Assembly (NCBI GenBank): GCA_963725415.1
Contig: CAVRZY010000093.1
Span: 1 to 29,089, forward strand
Origin: CAVRZY01 sp963725415
GTDB lineage: Bacteria > Acidobacteriota > Terriglobia > Bryobacterales > Bryobacteraceae
DNA length: 29,089 nucleotides
Reading direction: 5' to 3'
Under the pieces are notes generated by a model, which ran no database searches, had not been told where the DNA came from, and saw nothing but the letters and a program-made list of their open reading frames with translations. Of the stretch, positions 6,547 through 15,471 are shown piece by piece (position 1 is the first letter of the stretch; the number at the start of each line of letters is the position of its first letter). Made by a program: the position numbers and the translations under genes.

Positions 6547-9420
6547 ATGGATTTTAAAGCGGGGGTCCGCTTTCCGAACCTTGCCGTATTGGCTGCGGGA
6601 GGGATTTCGGCCGCACTGGGGCTGAGCGTACTGCTGGGGCTCCAATCCCAGAGTGGCGGCCTGCTGGAAATCCTGCCGCGCATTGGGCCGCTGGCCTACA
6701 GCACCGCGGCCGGAGTCCTATCGTGTGGAATGGGGTTGATTGCTATAGGGTTGGGCTTGCGCGTCGTGGCGAGCTATCTGGGAGTGCTGGCGGCACTGCT
6801 TGGATCCGCGGGTCTGATCCACCAAATTGCAGGCATCGAATTCGGCATCGCAGATGTTCGGCAGATGCCGGCGGCGGCCGGACTGGGCTTGTTGCTGGCT
6901 GGCATCTCGCTGCTGCTGATGGGGGGCCGCGGTCGGCAGCGCCCGCTGGCCGCTGGGGTGCTAGGCTCGATCATCACTGCGCTGGGCTTGGCGGTCTTGT
7001 TCTACTACTTGAGCGGCAGGGTGACCGTCTTTCGCTGGAATCCACTCACCTACATGACAGCGCACGGCGCCGTCGGATTTGCGGTGATCGGCTCGGGCAT
7101 CATCGCCCTTTCCTGGCGTGATGGGAGTGCAAGCGACAAAGCGGTTTCGCGCTGGGCCTCAGTGCTGGTCGCCGGCGCGGCCACCACGGTGATGCTATAC
7201 CTCTGGCAAGCGTTGCGGGGGCAGGAACGTGCGCATATTCAGCAAGCAATCGGGTTGACTGCGGCCGATCTGGCGCGCGATGTCGGCCAGGAAGTGGAAT
7301 CTCGGATGCTGGCACTGGTTGCCATCGGGCGCCAGTGGGAACGCCAGGACCGCCCAACGCAGGCACAATGGGAGGCAGCCGCCAGCCTCTACATCGGCCA
7401 GTTCCCGGGTTCTCGCTCGATGGTCTGTCTGGATCCATCATTTCAGGTCCGCTGGCTTGTGACCACGGACACGGGGAAACCGGCGCTCCAGGCCCTGAAC
7501 CGCGAACATCTCAAGGCCGCCCGGCAGAGCCGGCAGCCCACAGCGGCCGATCTGCCGTCCGATCGAGGCCTTCCTGCGTGGCGAGGCGCCGTGCCTCTCT
7601 TCCAAGGCCAGAAGTTCGACGGATGGATGGTGGGGATCTTCGGCGTGCGGGAGTTGTTAGACGCCAACCTGGAAGCCAATCGCGTTGGCCGATTCTCCGT
7701 GACGGTTTTTTCGGGTTCTCAGGAGGTGTATCAGCGGAGGAGCGAAGGGCAGTATGGGAACGAATGGGCAGAGGCGAAAATCGCCGATCGTGGGCTGGAT
7801 TGGCGTGTGCGGGTGTGGCCCGATCAGCAATGGCTGGCCGAAGAGCATTCACCCTTGGATGATGTAGTCCTGGTAGGCGGCTTATTCATGGCCGGCCTGC
7901 TCACCCTGACCGTACATCTCCTCCAAACCACGCGGAGGCGCTCCAGGGAGGCAGAGGCGGCCAATAAGGAGCTCCGCGAGAACATTGCCCAGCGGAAGCT
8001 GATGGAGGCTGAACTCCGGCGGAGCGAGCAGTGGTTCCGGACTTCGTTAGACAACATCCTGGACGCCTTTGGCATTTTCTCGACCGTTCGTGACGAATCT
8101 GGCCGAATCCTGGACTTCCTGATCGAATACGTCAATGACGCCGCATGTGCCGTCAATGGCATGAGCCGTGAGCAATTAGTAGGGAAACGGCTTCTCGAAA
8201 TCATGCCGGTTCATCCCGAGCCACTGCTGTTCAGCGAATATTGCCGGGTTGTGGAGACCGGCCAGCCCCTGGTCAAAGAATCCGTCAGTTACGCCAGTCA
8301 CGAGCAGGGCATCTCCAAAGTGTTTGACCTGCGCGCCGCAAGACTCGGGGATGGGTTCGTCGCCGCCTGGCTGGACGTGACAGCGAACAAGCAGGCGGAG
8401 GAAGCTCGGCGACACTCCGAAGCGCGGTACCAGAACCTGTTCGAGGGAGTTCCGGTGGGCCTCTATCAGATCAGTCCGGAAGGCGAAATCCTGGAGGCCA
8501 ACCCCGCGCTGGTGGAGTTGCTGGGCTTCCCCGACCTCCAGACGCTGCGCAGCATGAATGCGTCAGACCTCTACCTGGATCGCGAGGAACGGGCCAGAGC
8601 GCAGGCCGTCCTGGAACAGGATGGGGTGCTGATGGGCTATGAGATGCTGTTGCGACGTCACAACGGCGAGGTCATCTGGGTGCGCGACACTACCCGCGCC
8701 GTGCGGGACCGCGATGGGAGGTTGCTGTACTACGAGGGCGTCTTGGAGGACATCACCGAGCGCAAGTACGCCACCGAGGAGATCAAGCGGTCCCTGGCGG
8801 AGAAGGAGACGCTGCTGCGAGAGATCCACCACCGGGTGAAAAACAATCTGCAGGTGGTTTCCAGCCTGTTGCGGCTGCAGTCGGAAACGATCCACGATCC
8901 GCGCATGCAGGCCCTGTTCGAGGACAGCCGCAACCGCGTGGGCTCGATGGCCCTGGTGCACGAGAAGTTGTACCAATCCAGGGACCTGGCGAGGGTCAAC
9001 CTGCGGGACTACGTTCGCAGCCTGGCGGTCCACTTATTCCGCTCTTATGCCGGCAATTCGGACAGGATCCGGCTGATGATCTATGCCGACGACGTCTCGC
9101 TGGGGGTGGACGAAGCGATTCCCTGCGGTCTCATCCTCAATGAGCTGGTTTCCAACTCCTTGAAGCATGCGTTTCCGCAGGAGCGGAGGGGGACGTTGCG
9201 CATCGAGCTCGCGAAACGAGAGACGTCGGCCTTCACTCTGACGGTGCGCGACGACGGCATCGGTCTGCCCACCGGTTTTCGCTTCGAGAGCCCTGAGGCG
9301 TTAGGCCTGCAACTGGTCAAGACGCTAGCCGAACAACTGGGCGGGAGCGTGGAGGTCCGATGCGAGGGCGGGACCGAATTTCGCATCACGTTCCCGGAGT
9401 CGAAAGGCGAGCCGGCATGA
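6547..9420 (+). CDS. Membrane sensor histidine kinase, 7TM-CHASE-like-PAS-PAS-HisKA_2
   Basis: A 957-residue inner-membrane kinase. Residues about 10-222 hold seven hydrophobic segments; about 229-435 is a periplasmic domain whose start (EVESRMLALVAIGRQWE) resembles CHASE sensor domains; an eighth membrane segment lies at 437-458. Two PAS domains follow at about 490-615 and 621-746. The kinase core has EIHHRVKNN at 759-767, the phospho-acceptor box of the HisKA_2 (HWE-related) class, with His762 the likely site, then NELVSNSLKHAF and DDGIGLP of the ATP-binding domain. The ligand is unknown. ATG 6547 has only a weak ribosome site (GAAAAAGAC upstream). Its stop overlaps the next start (ATGA), so the two genes are translationally coupled. 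Confidence 0.88.
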   Translation: MDFKAGVRFPNLAVLAAGGISAALGLSVLLGLQSQSGGLLEILPRIGPLAYSTAAGVLSCGMGLIAIGLGLRVVASYLGVLAALLGSAGLIHQIAGIEFGIADVRQMPAAAGLGLLLAGISLLLMGGRGRQRPLAAGVLGSIITALGLAVLFYYLSGRVTVFRWNPLTYMTAHGAVGFAVIGSGIIALSWRDGSASDKAVSRWASVLVAGAATTVMLYLWQALRGQERAHIQQAIGLTAADLARDVGQEVESRMLALVAIGRQWERQDRPTQAQWEAAASLYIGQFPGSRSMVCLDPSFQVRWLVTTDTGKPALQALNREHLKAARQSRQPTAADLPSDRGLPAWRGAVPLFQGQKFDGWMVGIFGVRELLDANLEANRVGRFSVTVFSGSQEVYQRRSEGQYGNEWAEAKIADRGLDWRVRVWPDQQWLAEEHSPLDDVVLVGGLFMAGLLTLTVHLLQTTRRRSREAEAANKELRENIAQRKLMEAELRRSEQWFRTSLDNILDAFGIFSTVRDESGRILDFLIEYVNDAACAVNGMSREQLVGKRLLEIMPVHPEPLLFSEYCRVVETGQPLVKESVSYASHEQGISKVFDLRAARLGDGFVAAWLDVTANKQAEEARRHSEARYQNLFEGVPVGLYQISPEGEILEANPALVELLGFPDLQTLRSMNASDLYLDREERARAQAVLEQDGVLMGYEMLLRRHNGEVIWVRDTTRAVRDRDGRLLYYEGVLEDITERKYATEEIKRSLAEKETLLREIHHRVKNNLQVVSSLLRLQSETIHDPRMQALFEDSRNRVGSMALVHEKLYQSRDLARVNLRDYVRSLAVHLFRSYAGNSDRIRLMIYADDVSLGVDEAIPCGLILNELVSNSLKHAFPQERRGTLRIELAKRETSAFTLTVRDDGIGLPTGFRFESPEALGLQLVKTLAEQLGGSVEVRCEGGTEFRITFPESKGEPA

Positions 9421-11291
9421 TACGCACCCGGATCCTGGTTGTGGAGGACGAGAGCATCGTGGCCAAAGATATCCAGAGCCAGTTGACACGACTGGGATAC
9501 TCCGTGCCGGCCACGGCGGCCAGCGGTCAAGAGGCCCTGGCGAAAGCGCAGCAGGTGCGGCCGCACCTGGCGCTGGTGGATATTCGGTTGAAAGGGGACA
9601 CAGACGGCATTGTGCTGGCCCAACAACTTCGGGAGCAGCTCCAGGTGCCAGTCGTGTATCTGACGGCCTATGCGGACGACGCCACCATCGAGCGGGCCAA
9701 GAAGACCGAGCCGTTCGGCTACCTGTTGAAGCCGTTTGAAGAACGTGAACTGCAAACAGCGATCGAGCTGGCGCTCTACAAGTCCCAGATGGAGGCCCGC
9801 TTACGAGAGAGCGAGCAGTGGCTGAGGGCCACACTGCGCTGCATCGGGGACGGTGTGATTGCCACGGATGACAAGGGGCTGGTGAGGTTCATGAACCCGG
9901 TAGCGGAAGCGATGACGGGCTGGTCCGAACAAGAGGCCCTGGGAAAGCCTCTGGGCGAGGTATTCCAGGCGGTGGATGAGTTAACCCACGGAGCGCTCGA
10001 GAGTCCGTTCGACAGGGCGATTCGCGAGGGGCTGGCGTCCGGCCCGGGGGCTGAGAAGCTGCTGTTGAGCTCGACTGGAGCGGAAACCGTCATCGAGGAC
10101 ACGGCGGCGCCCATCCGCGATCATACCGGTGAAGTCCGCGGCGTGGTGTTGGCGTTCCGCGACGTGAGCGAGCGCCGCCGGGTGGTTGAGCAGCTCCGGG
10201 CGAGCGAGGAGCGCTATCGCGACTTGTTCGAAAACGCCAACGACATCATCTACACAACCGACCTCCAGGGGCAGGTGCTGTCGGTGAATCGGGCGGCCGA
10301 ACGGGTGATCGGCTACACTCGCCAGGAAATCCTCGGCATGAATATCTTGCAGGTGGTGGCGCCGGAATATCGCGAACAAGCCCGCCGGTCCATCGACCTG
10401 GAACTGGGTGGCGAAGGGCGCACGGCCCTCGAACTGGAAATCATCGCCAAGGGCGGGCGCCGGGTGTGCCTGGAAACCAGCATGCGGCTGCAGTTCTCGC
10501 AAGGGAGACCGGTCGGCGTTCATGCGATTGCACGGGACGTTACCGAGCGCAAGCAGGCCCAGCAGATACTGGCCAAGCAGGCGCAGGAACTGGCGCGCTC
10601 CAATGCCGAGTTGGAGCAGTTCGCCTCGGTGGTTTCGCACGATTTACAGGAGCCGCTGCGCATGGTGACCAGCTATGCCGAACTGATCGCCGGGCGCTAC
10701 CGCGGGAAACTGGATACCGACGCCGACGAGTTCCTGGGTTATATGCTGAGCGGCGCCACGCGGATGCAGCAGCTCATCCAGGATCTGTTGGCGTACTCAC
10801 GGGTGTCCACCCGCGGCCATGAGTTTCAGCCCACTAATTCGGAAGCCGTCTTGCAGTCGGTGCTGGCGAATCTTCGAGTGCGGATCGAGGAGACCGGCGC
10901 GGGGGTGACGCACGGACAGCTCCCCATGGTGCTGGCTGACAAGGCACAACTGGGCCAGTTGTTTCAGAACCTGCTGAGTAACGCCCTCAAGTTCCAGTCC
11001 GAGGCCAGCCCCCGGATTTACCTGAGCGCCGAACGCAACGGGCCAGAATGGCTCTTCTTGGTGCGCGACAACGGTATCGGGATCGAGGCGCGGGATTGCG
11101 AGCGCATCTTCGGCATTTTCGAACGAGCGCACTCCGACCAAGCGTATCCGGGAACGGGCATCGGCTTGGCGGTTAGCAAGCGGATTGTGGAACGGCACGG
11201 CGGCCGGATCTGGGTAGAATCGCAACCCGGCAAAGGATCGACGTTCTTTTTCACGCTCCCTGTGGCGGGCGCCGAGAATGCCCCCAGTTAG
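9417..11291 (+). CDS. REC-PAS-PAS-histidine kinase
   Basis: A 624-residue soluble protein. Residues 1-120 are a CheY-type receiver (VVEDES acidic pocket, phospho-acceptor Asp55 in LALVDIRLKG, LTAYAD, and Lys in LLKPFE). PAS domains follow at about 129-250 and 260-385. The HisKA domain has VVSHDLQEP with His408, of the phytochrome-like class, then NLLSNALKFQ, DNGIGIE and GTGIGLAV of the HATPase. A receiver at the N-terminus of a kinase suggests it takes phosphate from the upstream membrane kinase and modulates its own output. The start is set at ATG 9417, overlapping the upstream TGA as ATGA; an earlier in-frame start at 9360 would add 19 residues outside the receiver fold. The last bases overlap the leader of the next gene's ribosome site. 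Confidence 0.9.
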   Translation: MIRTRILVVEDESIVAKDIQSQLTRLGYSVPATAASGQEALAKAQQVRPHLALVDIRLKGDTDGIVLAQQLREQLQVPVVYLTAYADDATIERAKKTEPFGYLLKPFEERELQTAIELALYKSQMEARLRESEQWLRATLRCIGDGVIATDDKGLVRFMNPVAEAMTGWSEQEALGKPLGEVFQAVDELTHGALESPFDRAIREGLASGPGAEKLLLSSTGAETVIEDTAAPIRDHTGEVRGVVLAFRDVSERRRVVEQLRASEERYRDLFENANDIIYTTDLQGQVLSVNRAAERVIGYTRQEILGMNILQVVAPEYREQARRSIDLELGGEGRTALELEIIAKGGRRVCLETSMRLQFSQGRPVGVHAIARDVTERKQAQQILAKQAQELARSNAELEQFASVVSHDLQEPLRMVTSYAELIAGRYRGKLDTDADEFLGYMLSGATRMQQLIQDLLAYSRVSTRGHEFQPTNSEAVLQSVLANLRVRIEETGAGVTHGQLPMVLADKAQLGQLFQNLLSNALKFQSEASPRIYLSAERNGPEWLFLVRDNGIGIEARDCERIFGIFERAHSDQAYPGTGIGLAVSKRIVERHGGRIWVESQPGKGSTFFFTLPVAGAENAPS

Positions 11292-11298
11292 GAGGAAC

Positions 11299-12471
11299 AT
11301 GGCAGAGAGGACATTTCACGTTTTGCTGATTGAGGACAACCCGGGGGATGCGCGGCTGCTGCTGGAGTGGCTGTCAGGCGCCGGCGGCGAGTTTGCGATG
11401 GAGTGGGCGGACAACCTGTCGAAGGGTCTGGAGGTCCTCGAACGCGGGCACATCGACGTGGTGGTTCTGGATCTGAGGTTACCGGACAGCCGCGGCTTCG
11501 AAACCTTCGCCCGTGTGCGCAAGCACGCACCCCAGGTGCCGATCATTGTGCTGAGCGGGATTGACGATGAAGCGCTGGCGGTCCAGGCGGTGCGCGAGGG
11601 CGCCCAGGACTACCTGGTGAAAGCGGAGGTCAACGCCGCTTTGGTCGTGCGCTCGATCCGCTATGCAATCGAGCGGCAGAAAGTGCAGGCGGGCGTTCCT
11701 AAGACCGAGCCCCAGAAGCGCGCTCGGGTGCTGGGCTTCCTGGGCGTCAAGGGGGGTGTGGGGACGACCAGCGTGGCCCTAAACGTGGCCTCGGTGCTGG
11801 CCCAGAAGGGCCATTCCGTGACCCTGGCCGAACTGCGATCGTATCCCGGCACTCTGGCCCACCAGGTGCACACCAGACCTGGGCTCGACCTCTCCAGTCT
11901 GTTCGAGCTGGATGCGGTCCACATTAGCGAACCCGCAGTCAGCGCACGGCTTTGCAAGCTGCCATTCGGCCTGCGGGTGCTGTTTGGCCCGCAGAAGGCG
12001 GACGAGTCCAAGGAGATCGGAGCCGAACAGGCGAAGGCCATCGTGGAAGGGCTGGCTTGTAGCGCGGATTTTGTCGTGCTCGATCTGCCGGCGCATGCCT
12101 CTGCCGCTACGCGCGCGGCGGTCCAAGCCTGCGATTTCACCTTGCTGACGCTGGAGGCGGAGCCGGTTTCAATCGCAGCCGCAAGGACCACCCTGGAACT
12201 TATGGAATCCTGGGGCCTGGGCCGGAGGATCATTGGAGCAGCGGTGGTCAACCGTGGGCTGTTCTCCAACCCGCTGACCTTTGGCGAGATCAAATCGAGC
12301 CTGCCGTGTGAGATCGTTGGGGTGGTGCCGCCGGCGGCGGAGGCGTTCCTGGCGGCTCACAAGTGCGGGCTGCCGGTTGTCCTGTCCAAGCCGGAATCGA
12401 CTTGCGCGGTGGCCTTAACGGAACTGGCTGCGCGGCTGGTGATGGATCCGGTGCCCCCCCTCAGCGCATAG
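11299..12471 (+). CDS. Receiver domain fused to a ParA/MinD (CpaE-like) ATPase
   Basis: A 390-residue fusion. Residues 1-125 are a receiver of the type found beside phytochrome kinases (LIEDNPGDARLLLEWL), with a complete phosphorylation site: Asp58 in VVLDLRLPDS, Ser in VLSGID, Lys in YLVKAE. Residues about 140-385 are a deviant-Walker-A ATPase: KGGVGTTS at 151-158 and the Walker B-like FVVLDLPA. The region after Walker A (VTLAELRSYPG) lacks the usual Asp of the A' motif. Domain order matches CpaE of type IV pilus assembly, but CpaE receivers are often degenerate and no pilus genes are near. ATG 11299 is chosen for the AGGAGG just upstream; ATG 11278 would overlap the previous gene. It is likely the operon's output protein; the target is unknown. 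Confidence 0.85.
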   Translation: MAERTFHVLLIEDNPGDARLLLEWLSGAGGEFAMEWADNLSKGLEVLERGHIDVVVLDLRLPDSRGFETFARVRKHAPQVPIIVLSGIDDEALAVQAVREGAQDYLVKAEVNAALVVRSIRYAIERQKVQAGVPKTEPQKRARVLGFLGVKGGVGTTSVALNVASVLAQKGHSVTLAELRSYPGTLAHQVHTRPGLDLSSLFELDAVHISEPAVSARLCKLPFGLRVLFGPQKADESKEIGAEQAKAIVEGLACSADFVVLDLPAHASAATRAAVQACDFTLLTLEAEPVSIAAARTTLELMESWGLGRRIIGAAVVNRGLFSNPLTFGEIKSSLPCEIVGVVPPAAEAFLAAHKCGLPVVLSKPESTCAVALTELAARLVMDPVPPLSA

Positions 12472-12527
12472 CGGCAAACGGCGCTGTGCGGCAGTTCAGC
12501 GCGCCTCTGCAACCAGACCGATCTCGG

Positions 12528-14197
12528 TCAGATCTCCAGAATCACCGGCATGATGAGGGGGTGGCGGGAGGTCTGCTTGTGTACGAAGCGCTTCAGGTCG
12601 GTGCGGATCTTCTCTTTCATGACGCCCCAGTCCGACCTCTCTTCCGCGGAGGAGGACTCCAGGGTGCGGGCCACCACCTGGCGGGCGGCCTGGAGGAGTT
12701 CCGAGCCGTCCTCGGCCGAGACGAAGCCCCGCGAGACGATCTCCGGCAAACCCTCGGTTTTCCCGGTTCGTTTGTCGATGGCGATGACCGGAAGCAGAAA
12801 ACCGTCCTCGGAGAGGTGACGCCGGTCGCGGATCACGATTTCCTCGACCACTTCGTCAATCGTGCCCGAGTCGATGCAGACCCGGCCCACCGGCGCCGAC
12901 TCACCCTTACGGGCGCCCTGCCGGTCCACTTCCAGCGTCTCACCAGTCTCGAGGATGAAGGTTTCGCTCAGCCCGGCATGGCGGAGGTGTTCTGCCAGGC
13001 CGGCGTGCTTGGCTAGAAGCCGGTATTCGCCGTGGATAGGCACGAAGTATTTCGGCCGTACCAGGTTCAGCACCAGCCTCAACTCCTCGGAGCTGGCGTG
13101 GCCGGAGACGTGCAACGGCGGGTTCATGGGCCCGTAAATCACATCGGCCCCGCGTTTCGCCAGGTGGTTCATCATCCGGTAGATGGCCTTTTCGTTGCCG
13201 GGAATGATGCGCGAACTCAGGGCTACGGTATCGCCGCGCCCGATGGAAAGATGCTTGTGATTGTCCACGGCCACGCGGGACAGCGCTGACATCGGTTCGC
13301 CCTGGCTGCCCGAGACCACCACCACAAGCTGCCTCCGCGCAACCTGCATAACATCCTGGGGGCGTATGAGGATACCGTCCGGAATATCAAGTAATCCATG
13401 AGCATGGGCGATCTCCGTCACCGTCATCATGCTCCGCCCCAGGAAGCTCATCTTTCGCCCGAATTCCGCCGCCAGGTCCACGATCTGCTGGAGGCGGTGG
13501 ATCGAGGAGCTGAAACACGACACTACCAGGCGACCCTCCGCACGGTTGAAGATGTCCTCGAAGCGCGGCAGGATGGCCCGCTCGCTCTCGGTGTAGCCGC
13601 CCCGGTCAGCGTTGGTGGAATCCGACAGGAGCAGCAGGACTCCCCGTTTGCCGTAGTCGGCCAGGCTGTGCAGATCGAACAGGACGTTATCCGTGGGAGT
13701 GGGGTCCACCTTGAAATCCCCGGTATGCATCACCACCCCCAGGGGCGTAGTAATGGCCAAGGCCACCGAGCTCACCAGCGAGTGGGTCACGTGGATGAAC
13801 TCGACGGTAAACGGCCCGATCTCCAGCCTTTGCCCCGGCTTGACGGTGTTCAGCCGAGCCCGGTCCAGCATCTCGTGTTCCTCTAACCGCCGTTCCAGCA
13901 ACGCCAGGGTGAAAGCCGTGCCATAGACTGGAACATCCACTTGCGAAAGCAGAAACGGGACCGCGCCGATGTGATCCTCGTGCCCGTGCGTCAAGATCAG
14001 CGCCCGGACATGCTCCCGATTCTCTTCCAGATAGGTGAAATCGGGGGTGACGATATCGACCCCCGGCAGCTCCTCTTCCGGGAACATCATTCCCGCATCG
14101 ATAACGAGGATGTCCTCGCCGTAACGCAAGACCATCGAGTTCATTCCAAACTCGCCGAGCCCCCCAGAGGAACAACCTGCAATTTGTGATCGGGCAT
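12528..14197 (-). CDS. rnj: Ribonuclease J (N-terminal frame broken by a 1-nt deletion)
   Basis: Metallo-beta-lactamase/beta-CASP ribonuclease of RNA decay and rRNA processing, with endonuclease and 5' exonuclease activity in the family. The HGHEDH zinc motif, HTGDFKVDPTP, HVSGHAS and the late PVHGEYRLL are all present, and the C-terminal domain is complete. The uninterrupted ORF begins at ATG 14144 (538 residues) but lacks the first beta strands. Reading from ATG 14197 gives MPDHKLQVVPLGG, the normal RNase J start, and one more G in the run at plus 14160-14165 (C6) would join it to LGEFGMNSMV. I therefore annotate the whole span, about 556 residues. No clear ribosome site precedes 14197. It starts 29 nt after the Rrf2 gene, same strand, so it probably shares the suf transcript. 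Confidence 0.9.
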
Positions 14198-14226
14198 AGA
14201 CAAGATCAGACTAGCAGAGAAAGGTC

Positions 14227-14655
14227 TCAGGCGCCAGGAGTGTGAGCTTCGAGAAGATCTCCCAGAGTGGTGCTGGCCAGGACCTGATCGACCACGCCCT
14301 GGAGCGAGCACCAGAGCGGGCGAACCGAACAGTCGGCAGTATTCACGCAGACTGGGCCGCTGCCTGCGTGGTGCTGGCAGAACTCGGGGCCATAGAGGCG
14401 GCCGCCCAGCGAAGCCAGCGCCTCGCCGACGCTGATCTCCTCGGGCGGCCGGGACAGGGTGTAGCCCCCGGCCTGTCCCCGGGCGCTCTTCACCAGGCCG
14501 CCCCGTCGCAGGATCCTCAGTAGCTTAGCAGCGTAATAGCCGGAGATGCCTTCCGCCCGGCTGACCTCCGGGATGGTGACGCTGGCCCCAGGCCCTTTCC
14601 GGGCAATCCGGAGCAGGCAGCGGATGCCGTATTCTTCTTGAGCAGTGATTTTCAT
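14227..14655 (-). CDS. Rrf2-family Fe-S-responsive transcriptional regulator
   Basis: A 142-residue Rrf2/IscR-type regulator. It begins MKITAQEEYGIRCLLRIA and has the winged helix at about residues 27-70 (recognition helix near ISGYYAAKLLRILRRGG, wing GQAGGYTLSRP). Cys93, Cys103, Cys109 and Cys116 lie where Rrf2 proteins bind a [2Fe-2S] or [4Fe-4S] cluster; C-x5-C between 103 and 109 matches IscR spacing. In characterised homologues cluster occupancy reports Fe-S status and controls isc/suf genes. It follows sufT after 56 nt and precedes RNase J, all on one strand, so it likely autoregulates the operon through the promoter ahead of sufB. Whether it is IscR, SufR-like or another Rrf2 type cannot be settled here. 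Confidence 0.88.
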   Translation of the reverse strand: MKITAQEEYGIRCLLRIARKGPGASVTIPEVSRAEGISGYYAAKLLRILRRGGLVKSARGQAGGYTLSRPPEEISVGEALASLGGRLYGPEFCQHHAGSGPVCVNTADCSVRPLWCSLQGVVDQVLASTTLGDLLEAHTPGA

Positions 14656-14666
14656 GAAAGGCAGCC

Positions 14667-14686
14667 GTTAGCTGTTAGCCATTAGC
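14667..14686. repeat. Tandem TTAGC-type repeat between sufT and the Rrf2 gene
   Basis: Three near-identical hexamers at 7-nt spacing (GTTAGC, GTTAGC, ATTAGC). It resembles a single arm of the tandem-hairpin repeats seen between sufB and sufC; no matching arm is present here. Confidence 0.4.
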
Positions 14687-14711
14687 ATCTATCCAATCGC
14701 GAGAGGCTCGT

Positions 14712-15017
14712 TCACAGAATTCCGAGCTGGACCAGGGCTGCCTGGGAGATTCTACTCTGATTCCAGGGCGGATCCCAGACCAGTTCTACCTCCACGTCGC
14801 TGACTCCCGGAACCGCTCGTGCCTTGGTCTCGACTTGTCTCGGTAAGGCACCCGCCACAGGGCAGTTGGGCGCCGTCAGAGTCATCTTAATGCGGACCGT
14901 ACCCGTGGCGTCAACTTTAAGTTCATAAATCAGCCCTAGCTCATAGATATTGATAGGGATTTCAGGATCGTAGCAGGTTCGCAATGCTGCCATGACCCGT
15001 TCCTCAAGCTCTGACAT
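14712..15017 (-). CDS. sufT: SufT-like MIP18/DUF59 protein
   Basis: A 101-residue protein of the MIP18/PaaD/DUF59 family. The family signature DPEIPINIYELGLIY is at 17-31 and the reactive Cys lies in TLTAPNCPV (about residues 46-54). SufT-type proteins act as auxiliary factors in Fe-S cluster maturation, mainly for [4Fe-4S] targets. It overlaps the end of sufU by 14 nt and is the last SUF structural gene before the regulator. The short form, a DUF59 domain alone, fits SufT; the operon context makes PaaD unlikely. Confidence 0.85.
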   Translation of the reverse strand: MSELEERVMAALRTCYDPEIPINIYELGLIYELKVDATGTVRIKMTLTAPNCPVAGALPRQVETKARAVPGVSDVEVELVWDPPWNQSRISQAALVQLGIL

Positions 15018-15471
15018 TGGCCTCCTCCTCAGTGGAGATGGTTTGCCCGGTTCCCTTCAGCGCGACGTGCAGGGTGTGCCAGACCAACGTCGCACACTTG
15101 ACTCGGGTCGGGTAGTCGCACACACCCGAGAAGACAGCCAGTTTTCCTAGTGGCGCCGTATCGGGGTGCAGTCCTCTCAGCAGGTTGTGGAAGCTCTCGA
15201 AAAGCGCCTCCGCTTCCGGGAGGGTCTTGCCCTTCAGGCTTTCTGTCAAGAGTGAGGCCGAAGCTACTGAGATAGCGCAGCCTGAGCCTTGAAAGCTGAG
15301 GTCGGCGATGCGCTCGCCTTCCATCCTCAGATAAAGGGTCACCCTGTCGCCGCACAGCGGGTTGTAGCCTTCCACCTTTCGGGTGGCGCCTTCCAGAGCG
15401 CGGAAGTTTCGGGGGCGCTTCGCATGGTCCACGAGGACCTGCTGATACAGCTCGGACAGGTCCGCACTCAT
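15004..15471 (-). CDS. sufU: SufU-type sulfur transfer protein
   Basis: A 155-residue IscU-fold protein with Cys40 in NPLCGD, Asp42, Cys65 in GSGC and Cys126 in RVKCATL, the zinc/sulfur-binding set of SufU. The insertion between the second and third Cys typical of SufU rather than IscU is present. SufU accepts persulfide from SufS by zinc-ligand swapping and passes it on to the SufBCD scaffold. Its ATG overlaps the sufS stop as ATGA, so translation is coupled, and its 3' end overlaps sufT by 14 nt. Confidence 0.93.
   Translation of the reverse strand: MSADLSELYQQVLVDHAKRPRNFRALEGATRKVEGYNPLCGDRVTLYLRMEGERIADLSFQGSGCAISVASASLLTESLKGKTLPEAEALFESFHNLLRGLHPDTAPLGKLAVFSGVCDYPTRVKCATLVWHTLHVALKGTGQTISTEEEANVRA

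Noticed and set aside
12460..12530. CAGCGC/GCGCTG stem between the convergent ATPase and RNase J genes
   Set aside because: Six weakly spaced base pairs with a long loop and no T-run do not support a terminator.
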